From an uncultured Ruminococcus sp. (GTDB taxonomy: Bacteria; Bacillota; Clostridia; Oscillospirales; Ruminococcaceae), in contig CAKSMF010000003.1 of the NCBI GenBank assembly GCA_934474025.1, forward strand, positions 199,712 through 263,711: DNA of 64,000 nt, given 5' to 3'. Of this stretch, positions 39,695-49,336 are shown one piece after another (the first letter of the stretch is position 1; every line of letters begins with the position of its first letter). The position numbers were made by a program, and so were the translations under genes. The notes under the pieces are model-generated. The model worked only from the letters and a program-made list of their open reading frames with translations, was not told the DNA's origin and made no database searches.

Positions 39695-41926
39695 ATGCAG
39701 AAAAATAATAATAAATTCAAGTTGTCTGTAATCAAAACCGTCAGCGACCCTGTACTTATATATACCGTTATTATAATGATGTCAATAATGTATCACTATA
39801 AAAGCGAACACACTTTGATTTATGGTTTAGCGTCATTTATTATAGGCGGATTATCTTTTCGTTTTTTCGACTATATGACAAAACATAAAATCATAGGTTC
39901 GCTAGGATATATAGCATTGTTTTCAGTGTTTATGTATGCCATTGGTTTTACAGTAAATAAAGGAAGTGAATCATATCCTCTTAATTTCGGAGTCTGGTTT
40001 CTCACACCTCAGGACGTACTTGATTATAGTAAATGGTATACAATAGCAATATTTCTTTTGTTTATGATATTTATGATGTCAGTAATATATTATTTTACAA
40101 GAGTCCGATATAGAATATTCATGGGATTTTTGATATTCATAATACCATTTGCCATATATGGTAAGGAATATGAAAAAATGCCAACTTATTTTATAATACT
40201 TCTTGCTACATCATATATAATTATAATGATAAATTTCAGGCAAATGCAAAATTCTGAAGAAATTGAAATCGTTGAAAAGAAAAATATATATAAGTCAATA
40301 GCAACTTATGCAGTTATATTTACTTCAATTGCTTCTGTGATTCCAAAGCCTGAAATTGAAGCTAACAGAGATTTACTTGATACTCTTATTTCCGCTGACC
40401 AGTTTACAGATAAGCTTACCGCAATGTTAGGTGTATTTCAGGATACAACTGACGGAGGACAATTTCGTTCAAACAGCAATTCACCTATATATTATGTGAA
40501 TTCACGTGAACCAATGCGTCTTAAATTGAAAACTTTTTCAACCTATAAATACAGTAATGATTCATGGTCTGTTGAATATCTGGATAAAAATTTCGTTGAA
40601 AAGTTTGAAAGAACTGGTAACACCTCAGAATATAAAAACGGTATTTATAGTTTTACAGAAACAGCAAGCATTACTAAAGCTTTACTTTCTGTTGCTGAAA
40701 CAAATCCGGATTTTGCAGAAAAATACGGTTTATCAGGACTTACTTCCTCGCAGATTGAAGTTCCGGAAGAACGATGGATTTCAATATTTTCAAATTCCGG
40801 TGGTTCGCAGTTTGCACCTGTTCCTCCTCTTGTTCAAAATTTCTGGTCAACTTCTTATTCGCAGGAAATGGCACTCATATATTCCGGAATAATTTATGCT
40901 AATGGCAAACCTAATTATTTTTCATATGATGAAAAGTTTGCATTTAGTTATACTCCTGAAACTTTCTTCATGAATCAACAAAATAAATCTGCTATTGATG
41001 CACTTTCAGTTGACGATTATGAACAGATGCTTTCAGAAGCTATATCGCTTTCGGGTGATGATTCTGGAATAATTTCTGATGAACTTAATAATTTTATTTC
41101 TTATAATGACATTCTTTTGGATTATGGTAATAATCCGAGAATTTATAGTCTTGCACAGGAAATAACTGATGGTTTGACTTCTGATTATGACAAAGCCACC
41201 GCTATTGAACGTTATTTCAGTGACAATGATTATGTATATGACCTTGATTATAAAAAAACTAATACAGAAAATGCTGCAAGCTTTATTTTTACATCAAAAA
41301 GAGGCGTTTGCTATGAATATGCTACCGCAATGGTACTTCTTGCACGTGCGGCAGGAATTCCGGCAAGGTATTGTGAAGGTTACAATATGTCACAGGTATA
41401 CGAAAACAAGGCAATTAATACCAACTTTATTATTACCGGAAATGATGCCCATGGTTTTCCGGAACTCTATATAAAAGGTTTTGGCTGGGTATCTTTTGAA
41501 CCTACTGTTGCCAGTGATGAAACAATACAACAAACTGCTACAGCCTCTGAATCACTTGCAAGAGCAGGTATTATAATTCTGATAATAGCAGTTATAACAA
41601 TGATTTGTATAATGTTTTATCCTTTTGTGTCGCATAAGTTGTTTGTTTTCAAATACAATAAAAAAGCTCCGAATGATACTGTTGAAGCAGTTATACGCCG
41701 GATATACAAGTTATCCGGAAAGGAAAACAATTATACTTCTCATGAACTTGCGGATTTTGTACTTTCTGAATGGAAAATTGATATATCTTCTGTTGCTGAA
41801 CTTTTTGATAAAGCTGTTTACGGTGAAGCTGTATTGAATGATACTGATAAAGAAAATGCTATGTCCGCATATATAGCTGTTTATGAAAAGCTTAAAGAAA
41901 AAAAGAGAATCAGAACAAGAAAATAA
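39695..41926 (+). CDS. TgpA-like transmembrane transglutaminase-domain protein
   Basis: The 743-residue protein begins with about six membrane helices (to residue 215) and has a long extracytoplasmic part. The transglutaminase core carries catalytic Cys in RGVCYEYATAMVLLARAAGI and His/Asp in DAHGFPELYIKGFGWVSFEP (about residues 535-610). A last membrane helix (about 625-650) and a cytoplasmic tail follow. It starts 3 bp after the DUF58 gene. The target is probably a peptide or cell-surface protein outside the membrane. Confidence 0.88.
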   Translation: MQKNNNKFKLSVIKTVSDPVLIYTVIIMMSIMYHYKSEHTLIYGLASFIIGGLSFRFFDYMTKHKIIGSLGYIALFSVFMYAIGFTVNKGSESYPLNFGVWFLTPQDVLDYSKWYTIAIFLLFMIFMMSVIYYFTRVRYRIFMGFLIFIIPFAIYGKEYEKMPTYFIILLATSYIIIMINFRQMQNSEEIEIVEKKNIYKSIATYAVIFTSIASVIPKPEIEANRDLLDTLISADQFTDKLTAMLGVFQDTTDGGQFRSNSNSPIYYVNSREPMRLKLKTFSTYKYSNDSWSVEYLDKNFVEKFERTGNTSEYKNGIYSFTETASITKALLSVAETNPDFAEKYGLSGLTSSQIEVPEERWISIFSNSGGSQFAPVPPLVQNFWSTSYSQEMALIYSGIIYANGKPNYFSYDEKFAFSYTPETFFMNQQNKSAIDALSVDDYEQMLSEAISLSGDDSGIISDELNNFISYNDILLDYGNNPRIYSLAQEITDGLTSDYDKATAIERYFSDNDYVYDLDYKKTNTENAASFIFTSKRGVCYEYATAMVLLARAAGIPARYCEGYNMSQVYENKAINTNFIITGNDAHGFPELYIKGFGWVSFEPTVASDETIQQTATASESLARAGIIILIIAVITMICIMFYPFVSHKLFVFKYNKKAPNDTVEAVIRRIYKLSGKENNYTSHELADFVLSEWKIDISSVAELFDKAVYGEAVLNDTDKENAMSAYIAVYEKLKEKKRIRTRK

Positions 41927-41952
41927 AAAAATCTGTATAACAACAAAATAAT

Positions 41953-42017
41953 ATTTTCCGGAAAATGAATAACTGTTATTTTTCATATTCCGATAGCAGT
42001 TATTTATTCCGGAAAAT
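41953..42017. repeat. Long imperfect palindrome upstream of the dockerin protein gene
   Basis: ATTTTCCGGAAAATGAATAACTG (41953-41975, two bases longer) is the inverted copy of the segment 41997-42017 ending TTCCGGAAAAT. The stem is about 20 bp with a 21-nt loop and no T-run. It may be an mRNA 3'-end stem of the transglutaminase operon or an operator of the next gene. Confidence 0.55.
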
Positions 42018-42055
42018 GTTCTTTAGTTTGTTTTATACGGGATTTAAAAATTTTT

Positions 42056-43405
42056 ATGGAGGTATTTATGCTTAACGAAAAAAGGAAGGGTCTTTCAGGT
42101 ATTGCACTTGCTACTCTTGTATTTATGGGTACATTAAACGGCTTATACAGACCTTCTTACAATGTGTATGCAAGTGAAGATTACCATTCATGGCGACAGA
42201 TGGATGAAAGATGGGCAAATATTCCGATTGGTAACACTACTATTGGGGCTTCTGGTTGTCTTGTAACATCAATAGCTATTATGGCAGTGCATTCCGGTTC
42301 AGCAAATCCCGATAGTTTTAATCCTGGTTTATTTGCCTCTGCTATTAATGGTATAAACGGTTTTGATGCTTACGGCGGTCTTAAATGGTCAGCTGTTCCG
42401 GCAGTTGTACCTGATGTTCAGATAGTTGGAGTTAATCAGTTTCAGTCATACGATGAAGCAGGAAAAGCCGAAGAAATCCGTTCCGCTATGGAAAACGGCT
42501 ATTATGTAATCTGTTATGTTGGTAATCACTGGGTATTTGTTGAAGACGTTTCCGGAAATGATGTATACATGATTGACCCTGCCAAAGATGATGTTTTAAT
42601 GTTTGACGCATATAATAACTATAATATTACTCAATATGAAATTCTTACAGGAAAAAATCTTCCGTCATTTTCTTTTGAAGACCAGACAACTTCAGCAGTA
42701 ACTACTTCTTTTGTTACTACTGAAGCAGTAACTACTACTTATTCTACAGAGGATATTTCCGAAACTACTACTGAATTTATTGAAACTACAACAACAACTA
42801 CCGAATCTACGGAAACTACTACTACTACTGAAACCGATATACAAGAAAATACAACAACTACTGAATCCACTGAAACAACAACTACTACAACTACCACTGA
42901 ATCCACAACAACCGAAACTACTACAACTGAAACCACTACAGTTCCGGAAACAGAAACAACAACTACAACTACTTCTTCAAGTTCTCAGACTACAAAAAAT
43001 GACTGTTCATCTGAATTTTACTATTCCGGAGAAGAAACCACTTGTGTTTATACTACTTCCGGTGAGGTTATTGCCGAAATTCAAAACGGTTATATGCTTG
43101 ATGTAAGAGAAATAAGAAACGGTTATGGTCTTGTCAGCATTAATGGCGTTGACGGTTGGATTGATATGAGTCAGATGGCATTTAATTTTGGCAGAGACAA
43201 TCACATGAAAGGCGACATCAACGGAGACGGCGAAATTAATTTATATGACCTTTCTTTACTTAATGACTATTTAAAAAGCCTGAAAACACTTCCGGAGGGC
43301 GTTTCAATTCTCAGTAAGTCTGAAATTGAAACAGCTGATATCAACGGAGACGGAGTAACTGACAACAATGATGTTATTGAATACCTTTCAATCATCTGCA
43401 AATAA
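42056..43405 (+). CDS. Secreted C39-like peptidase domain protein with SH3 and dockerin modules
   Basis: The 449-residue protein has a signal peptide (hydrophobic residues 10-26, likely cut after VYA). A papain-like C39 domain follows with catalytic C64 (IGASGCLVTS), H154 (GNHWVFVED) and D170 (YMIDPA). Then come a long Thr/Glu linker (about residues 215-320), an SH3-like domain (DGWIDMSQ) and a C-terminal dockerin with two calcium loops (KGDINGDGEINLYDLS and TADINGDGVTDNND). The dockerin suggests attachment to a scaffoldin on the cell surface. It may trim peptides or cell wall cross-bridges. Confidence 0.88.
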   Translation: MEVFMLNEKRKGLSGIALATLVFMGTLNGLYRPSYNVYASEDYHSWRQMDERWANIPIGNTTIGASGCLVTSIAIMAVHSGSANPDSFNPGLFASAINGINGFDAYGGLKWSAVPAVVPDVQIVGVNQFQSYDEAGKAEEIRSAMENGYYVICYVGNHWVFVEDVSGNDVYMIDPAKDDVLMFDAYNNYNITQYEILTGKNLPSFSFEDQTTSAVTTSFVTTEAVTTTYSTEDISETTTEFIETTTTTTESTETTTTTETDIQENTTTTESTETTTTTTTTESTTTETTTTETTTVPETETTTTTTSSSSQTTKNDCSSEFYYSGEETTCVYTTSGEVIAEIQNGYMLDVREIRNGYGLVSINGVDGWIDMSQMAFNFGRDNHMKGDINGDGEINLYDLSLLNDYLKSLKTLPEGVSILSKSEIETADINGDGVTDNNDVIEYLSIICK

Positions 43406-43419
43406 AGGAGGTTTTACCA

Positions 43420-44388
43420 ATGGAATGGACAGAAGTTAACATTTATACTACAACACCAGCAATAGATTTACTGTGTTCAAAGCTTGAAGATATCGGAATA
43501 AAAGGTTTTGCTATCCGTGATGCAGAGGATTTTAATGAATTTCTTCAGAATAAAAATGGTCAGTGGGATTATATTGATGATGACCTTATGGGGCTTTCTC
43601 AATGCGAAACCTGTATAACAGTTTATCTTCCTGACAACAATCAGGGCAAGGATATGCTTTTAGCTATACGTTCAATGCTTACCGAATTAAAAGCAAATGA
43701 TACTGATAATTCCTATGGAAGACTTGTTGCTGAACTTTCAAGTATTCGTGAAGAAGACTGGGCTAATAACTGGAAAAAATATTTCAAACCCATTGAAATA
43801 GGTGAAAAACTTATTATAAAACCTTCATGGGAAAACTGTTCAAATGATGATAACAGAAAAATTATTGAAATAGACCCCGCTTCAAGTTTCGGAACGGGTC
43901 AGCATCATACTACAAGACTTTGTTTAGAATTACTTGAAAAAAGTCTTAATCAGGGTGACAGAGTTCTTGACATGGGTTGCGGAAGCGGTATACTTTCAAT
44001 AGGTGCAATGCTTTTAGGAGCTGAAAACGCTGTTGCAGTTGACATTGAAGAAAATGCTTCTGTTACTGCAATGGAAAACGCTTTGAAAAATAACATTCCT
44101 AAAGAAAAATATACAACCTATTTCGGAAATATACTTACAGACAGCAAGCTTGCTGATAAAATTGACTCGAAATATGATATTATTGTTGCTAATATAGTTG
44201 CAGATGTTCTTATTGCTATGAAAGATTATTTTGTACGCTATATTAAAAATAATGGTATTCTTATAGTTTCTGGTATCATTACTGAACGCATGGACGAAGT
44301 TATAAACGCTATAAGTTCAGTCGGCTTTGAAATGCTTGAAGTGAATACCAAAGAGGGTTGGGCTGCTGTTAAATTTATCAAAAATTAA
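43420..44388 (+). CDS. prmA: Ribosomal protein L11 methyltransferase
   Basis: The 322-residue enzyme has an N-terminal recognition domain (MEWTEVNIYTTTPAIDLL) and a methyltransferase core: EIDPASSFGTGQHHTTRLC, VLDMGCGSGILSIGA and NIVADVLI. It trimethylates ribosomal protein L11. A strong AAAGGAGG precedes the ATG, 14 bp after the dockerin gene. Confidence 0.95.
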   Translation: MEWTEVNIYTTTPAIDLLCSKLEDIGIKGFAIRDAEDFNEFLQNKNGQWDYIDDDLMGLSQCETCITVYLPDNNQGKDMLLAIRSMLTELKANDTDNSYGRLVAELSSIREEDWANNWKKYFKPIEIGEKLIIKPSWENCSNDDNRKIIEIDPASSFGTGQHHTTRLCLELLEKSLNQGDRVLDMGCGSGILSIGAMLLGAENAVAVDIEENASVTAMENALKNNIPKEKYTTYFGNILTDSKLADKIDSKYDIIVANIVADVLIAMKDYFVRYIKNNGILIVSGIITERMDEVINAISSVGFEMLEVNTKEGWAAVKFIKN

Positions 44389-44392
44389 ATTA

Positions 44393-44429
44393 AAGCCGGT
44401 GGAAGAATATTTCTGCCGGCTTGTTTTTT
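44393..44429 (+). terminator. Terminator after prmA
   Basis: AAGCCGG (44393-44399) pairs with CCGGCTT (44416-44422), followed by GTTTTTT. Confidence 0.75.
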
Positions 44430-44449
44430 GTTATTTTTACAGTTTTTTG

Positions 44450-44478
44450 TTGACAAATATGAAAAATTGTGATAATAT
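44450..44478 (+). promoter_or_regulatory. Promoter of the 44.5-kb gene
   Basis: TTGACA (44450-44455), 17-bp spacer, TAATAT (44473-44478). Confidence 0.7.
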
Positions 44479-44513
44479 ATATATATCAGTTTTTATAAAG
44501 GAGAATGATTGCA

Positions 44514-45671
44514 TTGGCACTTTTTAAGAAAAAAAATCAGCCTGCTCCGGAAGAAGTCAATCCGGCTAAGGAAATTAAAACTAAAATTCTTGAAGCACTT
44601 AACCAAAAGCTTAACGGCAATCTTTACGATGAATGCGTAATTATGCCCAGAGGTTTTACAATTGATGTACAAGTTGGTAAGCGTGAAGAAAGAGACGGGG
44701 TAAAATTATTACAGGTTATATTTGTTGTTAAAAATGATGATTTCGATGAAGCTCTTATTGAACCTGTTGACGCTCAGGGTCTTACAGAAGATGAAGCTGT
44801 TACTATGGCTGTTGAAATGTTCTACGGTGCAGTATGGCACCCGCTTGACCAGTCCATGAATAAAAAGAATGGTATACATCTTTCTATAAACTATCTTCAG
44901 CAACATTATGACTTTGATATGTATGCTCAGTCAGTTGTAAGAGCAAGCGGAAATGACAGTCAGCCTGTTATGCTTATTAATTACATTAAATCTGAAATTC
45001 CTAAGTACATTGGTTCAAAAAAATATTACTGGGTAAGAATTTATCTTTCAAAGTTCAATGACAGAAAGGTTGTTGAAGTGCGTGTAAATGGTTCTGTATG
45101 TACAGAGCTTTCACGTTTTTATCAGGCTTATGTTGATTCATGGAACAGTAAAGACAAGTTTATGATGGAAAAACAGTATGCTATCTTTGTTCAGCGTGAA
45201 GACGATAAAGCGCCGGAAGCTTACAAGAAAGAACACGTTGTAGATTGTGCTAAAAAGTGCATTGAAATGATGGAAAACTGCAATTCACGTGAAGAATACA
45301 TGGAGCTTGTTAAAAATCTTGAGGAAATTACCGGCGATAAGAATCTTGCTTCTGAAATAAGAATATTTATTCCAGAAATCTTTGCAAAGCTTACTCTTGG
45401 CTATCGTGAAGGTGACAGTCTTTTCCTTATTGAAGGTGATTCAACTATTGAATTTAAGAAAACTCAGCTTCGTTCTTATTTCTACCTCCAGCAGGTTGTA
45501 CTTGAATATTTCAGCAAAAAGCCGGAGCAGGAAAAGGTTATGAAAATTGTTTCAAACAGCGTGGCTTTCAGAGAACTTAAAAAGGCTCATGAACAAGGTC
45601 ACGAAGCTAAAGACCTTTTTGTTCCGGGAACTTCCTACAGAGTAGGTACAGACGATTACAAGGTTTGGTAA
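44514..45671 (+). CDS. Uncharacterised cytoplasmic protein
   Basis: The 385-residue product has no signal peptide or membrane segment. An N-terminal mixed alpha/beta half (to about residue 200) and a helical charged second half can be seen. TTG 44514 (MALFKKKNQ) is preferred because AAAGGAG ends 10 bp upstream; the ATG at 44505 would leave only one base. Family not recognised with confidence. It is a single gene with its own promoter and terminator. Confidence 0.7.
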   Translation: MALFKKKNQPAPEEVNPAKEIKTKILEALNQKLNGNLYDECVIMPRGFTIDVQVGKREERDGVKLLQVIFVVKNDDFDEALIEPVDAQGLTEDEAVTMAVEMFYGAVWHPLDQSMNKKNGIHLSINYLQQHYDFDMYAQSVVRASGNDSQPVMLINYIKSEIPKYIGSKKYYWVRIYLSKFNDRKVVEVRVNGSVCTELSRFYQAYVDSWNSKDKFMMEKQYAIFVQREDDKAPEAYKKEHVVDCAKKCIEMMENCNSREEYMELVKNLEEITGDKNLASEIRIFIPEIFAKLTLGYREGDSLFLIEGDSTIEFKKTQLRSYFYLQQVVLEYFSKKPEQEKVMKIVSNSVAFRELKKAHEQGHEAKDLFVPGTSYRVGTDDYKVW

Positions 45672-45681
45672 AAAAATAATA

Positions 45682-45749
45682 TGCCTGTTCCTGTCGGATT
45701 TTTTCAAGGCGGGACAGGCTGATTTTTAATTTAATGAATTAAAAATCCA
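45682..45749 (+). terminator. Double hairpin after the 44.5-kb gene
   Basis: GCCTGTTCCTG pairs imperfectly with CGGGACAGGC, and is followed by a perfect GATTTTTAATT/AATTAAAAATC hairpin (45723-45749). One of the two is probably the terminator. Confidence 0.5.
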
Positions 45750-45846
45750 TAAACAGAAAAGATTTATTTCTTTCTGCCATTAAATCATATAACAGCTTAG
45801 TATTAAATTAATCGGCTGTGAAGTGAAACAAGGAGAATATTATTAT

Positions 45847-46797
45847 ATGGAAAATCTTAAAGCAAGATTTCATCTTCCCGGACTTACTGAAAATTTCAAG
45901 CTTAATATGGTTCTTATAACAATGCTTGAAAATTGTCCCCAGTATTTTCGTGACGGTGTTGAAATAGCATCATGTTATGGAGCGTTTACTCCATCAATAT
46001 GGGCGGGTGGACGTGTACTTTCTGGTGGTGTAAACAGTCCTGACCAGATTAAAACTGTTATTCTGGCTCTTAATGAACGTGGTATACCGTTACGCTTTAC
46101 ATTTACTAATCCCCTTATAACAAAAGAACATCTTGGTGATTCTTATTGCAATATGGTTATGCAGTTAGCTAACAACGGCATGAATGAAGTTATTGTAGTA
46201 TCCGAAATACTAGAAAATTATATCCGTGAAATGTATCCGAATTATAAAATAACAAGTTCCACCTGTAAGCGTATAACTGATACAGATACTCTTAACAGCG
46301 AACTTGAAAAAAATTATAATCTTGTGGTAGTCGATTATGATTTGAATAATAAATGGGATATTCTTGAAAAACTTCCTGATAAGGAAAAATGCGAATTTCT
46401 TTTAAATTCAAGCTGTTTTCCAAACTGTCCAAAACGTTCAAGAGAATATGAAACAGTGGGAAAAAATCATATACAGCTTAATAAAGCTCTTAATGAGGGA
46501 AAAACTTCCTTTAAAATCATCGACGAAATGAATGAGTTCTTTAGCTGTCCTGCTACTCATAGACTTCCGTTTGAAACTCGTAAACTTCCGCACCATATAA
46601 GTCCCGATTCCATATGGAATGAATACATACCAAGAGGCTTTAATAACTTCAAAATAGAGGGAAGAGGAGCAGGCAGATTAAGAGTTATTGAAGATTATAT
46701 GTACTATCTTATTAAACCGGAATGTCGTGATGAAGCATATTTTATGTTCCTGCATAATCTTGAAAGAAACGGCATTATAAAAATTGATAATGTATGA
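45847..46797 (+). CDS. Uncharacterised protein, possibly U32-peptidase-like barrel
   Basis: About 316 residues starting MENLKARFHLPG, with AAGGAGA 10 bp upstream of the ATG. Alternating strands and helices (RGIPLRFTFTNPLIT, NGMNEVIVVSE, YNLVVVDYD) and a cysteine cluster SSCFPNCPKRSREY near residue 203 recall U32-type barrels with a C-terminal iron-sulfur site. The match is by pattern only. It lies 12 bp before guaA and may be in its operon. Confidence 0.55.
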   Translation: MENLKARFHLPGLTENFKLNMVLITMLENCPQYFRDGVEIASCYGAFTPSIWAGGRVLSGGVNSPDQIKTVILALNERGIPLRFTFTNPLITKEHLGDSYCNMVMQLANNGMNEVIVVSEILENYIREMYPNYKITSSTCKRITDTDTLNSELEKNYNLVVVDYDLNNKWDILEKLPDKEKCEFLLNSSCFPNCPKRSREYETVGKNHIQLNKALNEGKTSFKIIDEMNEFFSCPATHRLPFETRKLPHHISPDSIWNEYIPRGFNNFKIEGRGAGRLRVIEDYMYYLIKPECRDEAYFMFLHNLERNGIIKIDNV

Positions 46798-46809
46798 CGG
46801 AGGAATTAA

Positions 46810-48363
46810 ATGAAAAATCAACTTTGTATTGTGCTTGACTTCGGAGGACAGTATAATCAACTTATTGCAAGAAGAGTTCGTGAATGCGGTGTTTACTGTG
46901 AAATAAAAAGATTTGATACTCCAATTGAGGAAATTAAAAAGCTCAATCCTATGGGAATTATTTTTACTGGAGGTCCTAACAGCGTTTATGACGAATCATC
47001 TCCGCATATTTCTAAGGAACTCTTTGAAACTGGTATTCCTGTTCTTGGAATATGCTATGGCTGTCAGATTGTTGCATACACTCTTGGCGGTAAAGTTGAA
47101 TCATGTCCAAAAAGCGAATATGGTAAAATTGAAATAAATAAAATCAAAGAAAGTCTTCTTTTCAAGAAAGTACCTGAAAAAAGCATTGTATGGATGAGTC
47201 ATACTGATTTTGTAAGCGAATTGCCGGACGGTTTTTATGTGACTTCAAAATCTGATGACTGTCCATGTGCGTCATTTGAAAATCCTGAAAGAAAAATTTA
47301 TGCTGTACAGTATCACCCAGAAGTTACTCACAGTGAATACGGCAAGCAGATGTTACGCAATTTCCTCTATGAAGTATGCGGATTCTCTGGCGACTGGGTT
47401 ATGGACGACTTCATAGAAACAACTGTTGCAAAACTCCGTGAACAAATAGGCGATAAGAAAGTTATACTCGGACTTTCAGGCGGTGTTGATTCATCTGTTG
47501 CAGCCGGACTTCTTAGCCGTGCTGTCGGTAAACAACTCACTTGTGTTTTTGTTGACCAAGGTCTTATGCGTAAAGATGAAGGGGATTTCGTTGAAGAAAC
47601 TTTTACAAAACTCTTTGATATGAATTTTGTAAGAATTAACTGTCAAAAACAGTTCCTCGAAAAACTCAAGGGTGTTTCTGACCCCGAAACAAAACGTAAA
47701 ATTATAGGTACTGAATTTTATAACGTTTTCTGGAATAAAATTCGTGAAGAGGGTACGGACGGTTTCTTTGCACAGGGAACTATTTATCCAGACCGTATTG
47801 AATCCGGTCATGGTAATTCCGCAGGTCATGGCAGTACAGCAGTTATAAAAACTCATCATAATATGGTTAAAATGCCTGATGATATAAAATTTGATGGCAC
47901 TATTGAACCTCTTGGCGACCTCTTTAAAGATGAAGTTCGTCAGGTTGGTGAAAAACTCGGAATACCTCACGAACTCGTATGGAGACAACCTTTCCCAGGT
48001 CCAGGACTTGGCGTTCGTATTATTGGTGAGATTACAGAAGAAAAAATCAAGGTTTTACAAGAAGCTGATGCTGTTTTCCGTGATGAAATCAAAAAGAGCG
48101 GTATCGAAAGTCAGCTTAAACAATTCTTTGCTGTTCTTCCAGATGTTAAAACTGTTGGCGTTATGGGTGACCACAGAACTTATGACCACCTTATTGCTAT
48201 ACGTGCAATTACTACTGATGACTTCATGACTGCTGACTGGGCAAGAATTCCATATGATGTCCTTGCAAGAATTTCTAACCGTCTTACTAATGAAGTTGAA
48301 CACGTTAACAGAGTTGTCTATGATATAACTTCTAAGCCACCTGGAACTGTTGAGTGGGAATAA
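46810..48363 (+). CDS. guaA: GMP synthase (glutamine-hydrolysing)
   Basis: The 517-residue enzyme is full length. The class I amidotransferase has GICYGCQ (nucleophile Cys) and [11 protein letters not shown]. The ATP pyrophosphatase loop is [12 protein letters not shown], and the C-terminal dimerisation domain ends [11 protein letters not shown]. It converts XMP to GMP. The last codons (GAGTGGGAATAA) form the attachment site used by the integrated element that follows; the reading frame is restored exactly. Confidence 0.97.
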   Translation: MKNQLCIVLDFGGQYNQLIARRVRECGVYCEIKRFDTPIEEIKKLNPMGIIFTGGPNSVYDESSPHISKELFETGIPVLGICYGCQIVAYTLGGKVESCPKSEYGKIEINKIKESLLFKKVPEKSIVWMSHTDFVSELPDGFYVTSKSDDCPCASFENPERKIYAVQYHPEVTHSEYGKQMLRNFLYEVCGFSGDWVMDDFIETTVAKLREQIGDKKVILGLSGGVDSSVAAGLLSRAVGKQLTCVFVDQGLMRKDEGDFVEETFTKLFDMNFVRINCQKQFLEKLKGVSDPETKRKIIGTEFYNVFWNKIREEGTDGFFAQGTIYPDRIESGHGNSAGHGSTAVIKTHHNMVKMPDDIKFDGTIEPLGDLFKDEVRQVGEKLGIPHELVWRQPFPGPGLGVRIIGEITEEKIKVLQEADAVFRDEIKKSGIESQLKQFFAVLPDVKTVGVMGDHRTYDHLIAIRAITTDDFMTADWARIPYDVLARISNRLTNEVEHVNRVVYDITSKPPGTVEWE

Positions 48364-48365
48364 TA
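48352..48365 (+). repeat. Left attachment-site repeat (attL) inside guaA end
   Basis: GAGTGGGAATAATA, identical to 58033-58046 and flanked by different bases on both sides. It includes the last two guaA codons and its stop. The 3' end of guaA is a known integration target. Confidence 0.75.
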
Positions 48366-48422
48366 AACACCCTTTTTGGAATGGTGTAAATACGTGAGTT
48401 TTCCCGTTTACTGTTGCTGAAT

Positions 48423-48460
48423 GGCAACGATTTGGCAACATTTCTCGATTATCGGCAACA
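48423..48460 (+). promoter_or_regulatory. Candidate integrase arm-type sites, left end
   Basis: Three direct GGCAAC(A) repeats at 48423, 48434 and 48454. The same heptamer occurs twice near the right end (57915, 57926). Confidence 0.5.
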
Positions 48461-48486
48461 GTGATAAAATAATTGTCTGAAAAGAT

Positions 48487-48528
48487 AAGAGCTATCTGAT
48501 TCGTATTTGAATCGGATAGCTCTTTTTG
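48487..48528. terminator. Terminator at the element's left end (resembles the native guaA one)
   Basis: AAGAGCTATCTGATTC pairs perfectly with GAATCGGATAGCTCTT (16 bp with one U-G pair), followed by TTTT. A near-identical hairpin lies at 58091-58135, outside the element. Confidence 0.85.
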
Positions 48529-48530
48529 TT

Positions 48531-49334
48531 TTATACAATTGATTGAATTCGTGCTTTAAACTCTTGTAATTCTTCTGCTTTGATGTAATATCCCAAATTA
48601 GTCATAATTGGAGTTGCCGTTCCAACGGTCTGCTGCGTAGGAATTGTTTGAACAACTATGTTTCCTTGAGCATTATATTGAGGTCCTGCAAAAAGAATTC
48701 CTAAAAGAACTATTCTGCTTCCAATGCATAACCCTCCTTCTTTTTCTTTATAACTTCCCTCATTTAATACATATATTGGAGAACCAGATGAACCAGGGAA
48801 ACAAGCCATATCGACTACGCCTATTCCCGAATCATTAAAGTCAAAAGCTGGATGTGAAGCAGTATACCCTCTTCTGAATATTGGAAAATTGTTTTTCTCA
48901 TCCCACAAGCCAATAGGGTATCCAACCATAGTTACCTCTTCAAGTGCACTAAGCTTTTCAAGTTTCTCTCTACTACCTAAAATAGACTCATCGTTTCCAA
49001 TATAAAAAACATCTTTTCCTGTTTCCATCTTTACTCTTTCAAAAACTGGATTAATGAAACAAAAGCATAGATCTTTTGATGAGTGGAAATACCATTTTGT
49101 TTTTATTGTGACTTTATAATTTTCATCAGACCCTTTATCTCCATCTGATAAATGAAGATGAAAAGATATTACTTCAATTTCTTTATTATTCACAACGTGC
49201 TTATTTGTGATAATTGTTGGATAAATCTTATCATCAATTTTAAAATCATAGAAGAATCCCGTACCAAAAGAACTGCCAGCTTGTAGTCTTACTGTATTAA
49301 ACATCATTTGTTCCGATATTGAGATTGGTTTCAT
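48531..49334 (-). CDS. Trypsin-like serine protease (element cargo)
   Basis: The 267-residue protein has the chymotrypsin-fold catalytic set: H46 (TNKHVV), D88 (KDLCFCF) and S183 (PGSSGSPI), with GTGFFY before the first strand. No signal peptide or membrane helix, so it acts in the cytoplasm. No PDZ domain. Such free-standing proteases on mobile elements are often effectors of defence systems, but no sensor partner is next to it except the XRE regulator upstream. Base use is AT-rich, like the host. Confidence 0.8.
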   Translation of the reverse strand: MKPISISEQMMFNTVRLQAGSSFGTGFFYDFKIDDKIYPTIITNKHVVNNKEIEVISFHLHLSDGDKGSDENYKVTIKTKWYFHSSKDLCFCFINPVFERVKMETGKDVFYIGNDESILGSREKLEKLSALEEVTMVGYPIGLWDEKNNFPIFRRGYTASHPAFDFNDSGIGVVDMACFPGSSGSPIYVLNEGSYKEKEGGLCIGSRIVLLGILFAGPQYNAQGNIVVQTIPTQQTVGTATPIMTNLGYYIKAEELQEFKARIQSIV

Positions 49335-49336
49335 GA

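Noticed and set aside
42739..42936. Valine/serine-rich frame opposite the dockerin protein
   Set aside because: It is the complement of the Thr-rich linker repeats and not a gene.
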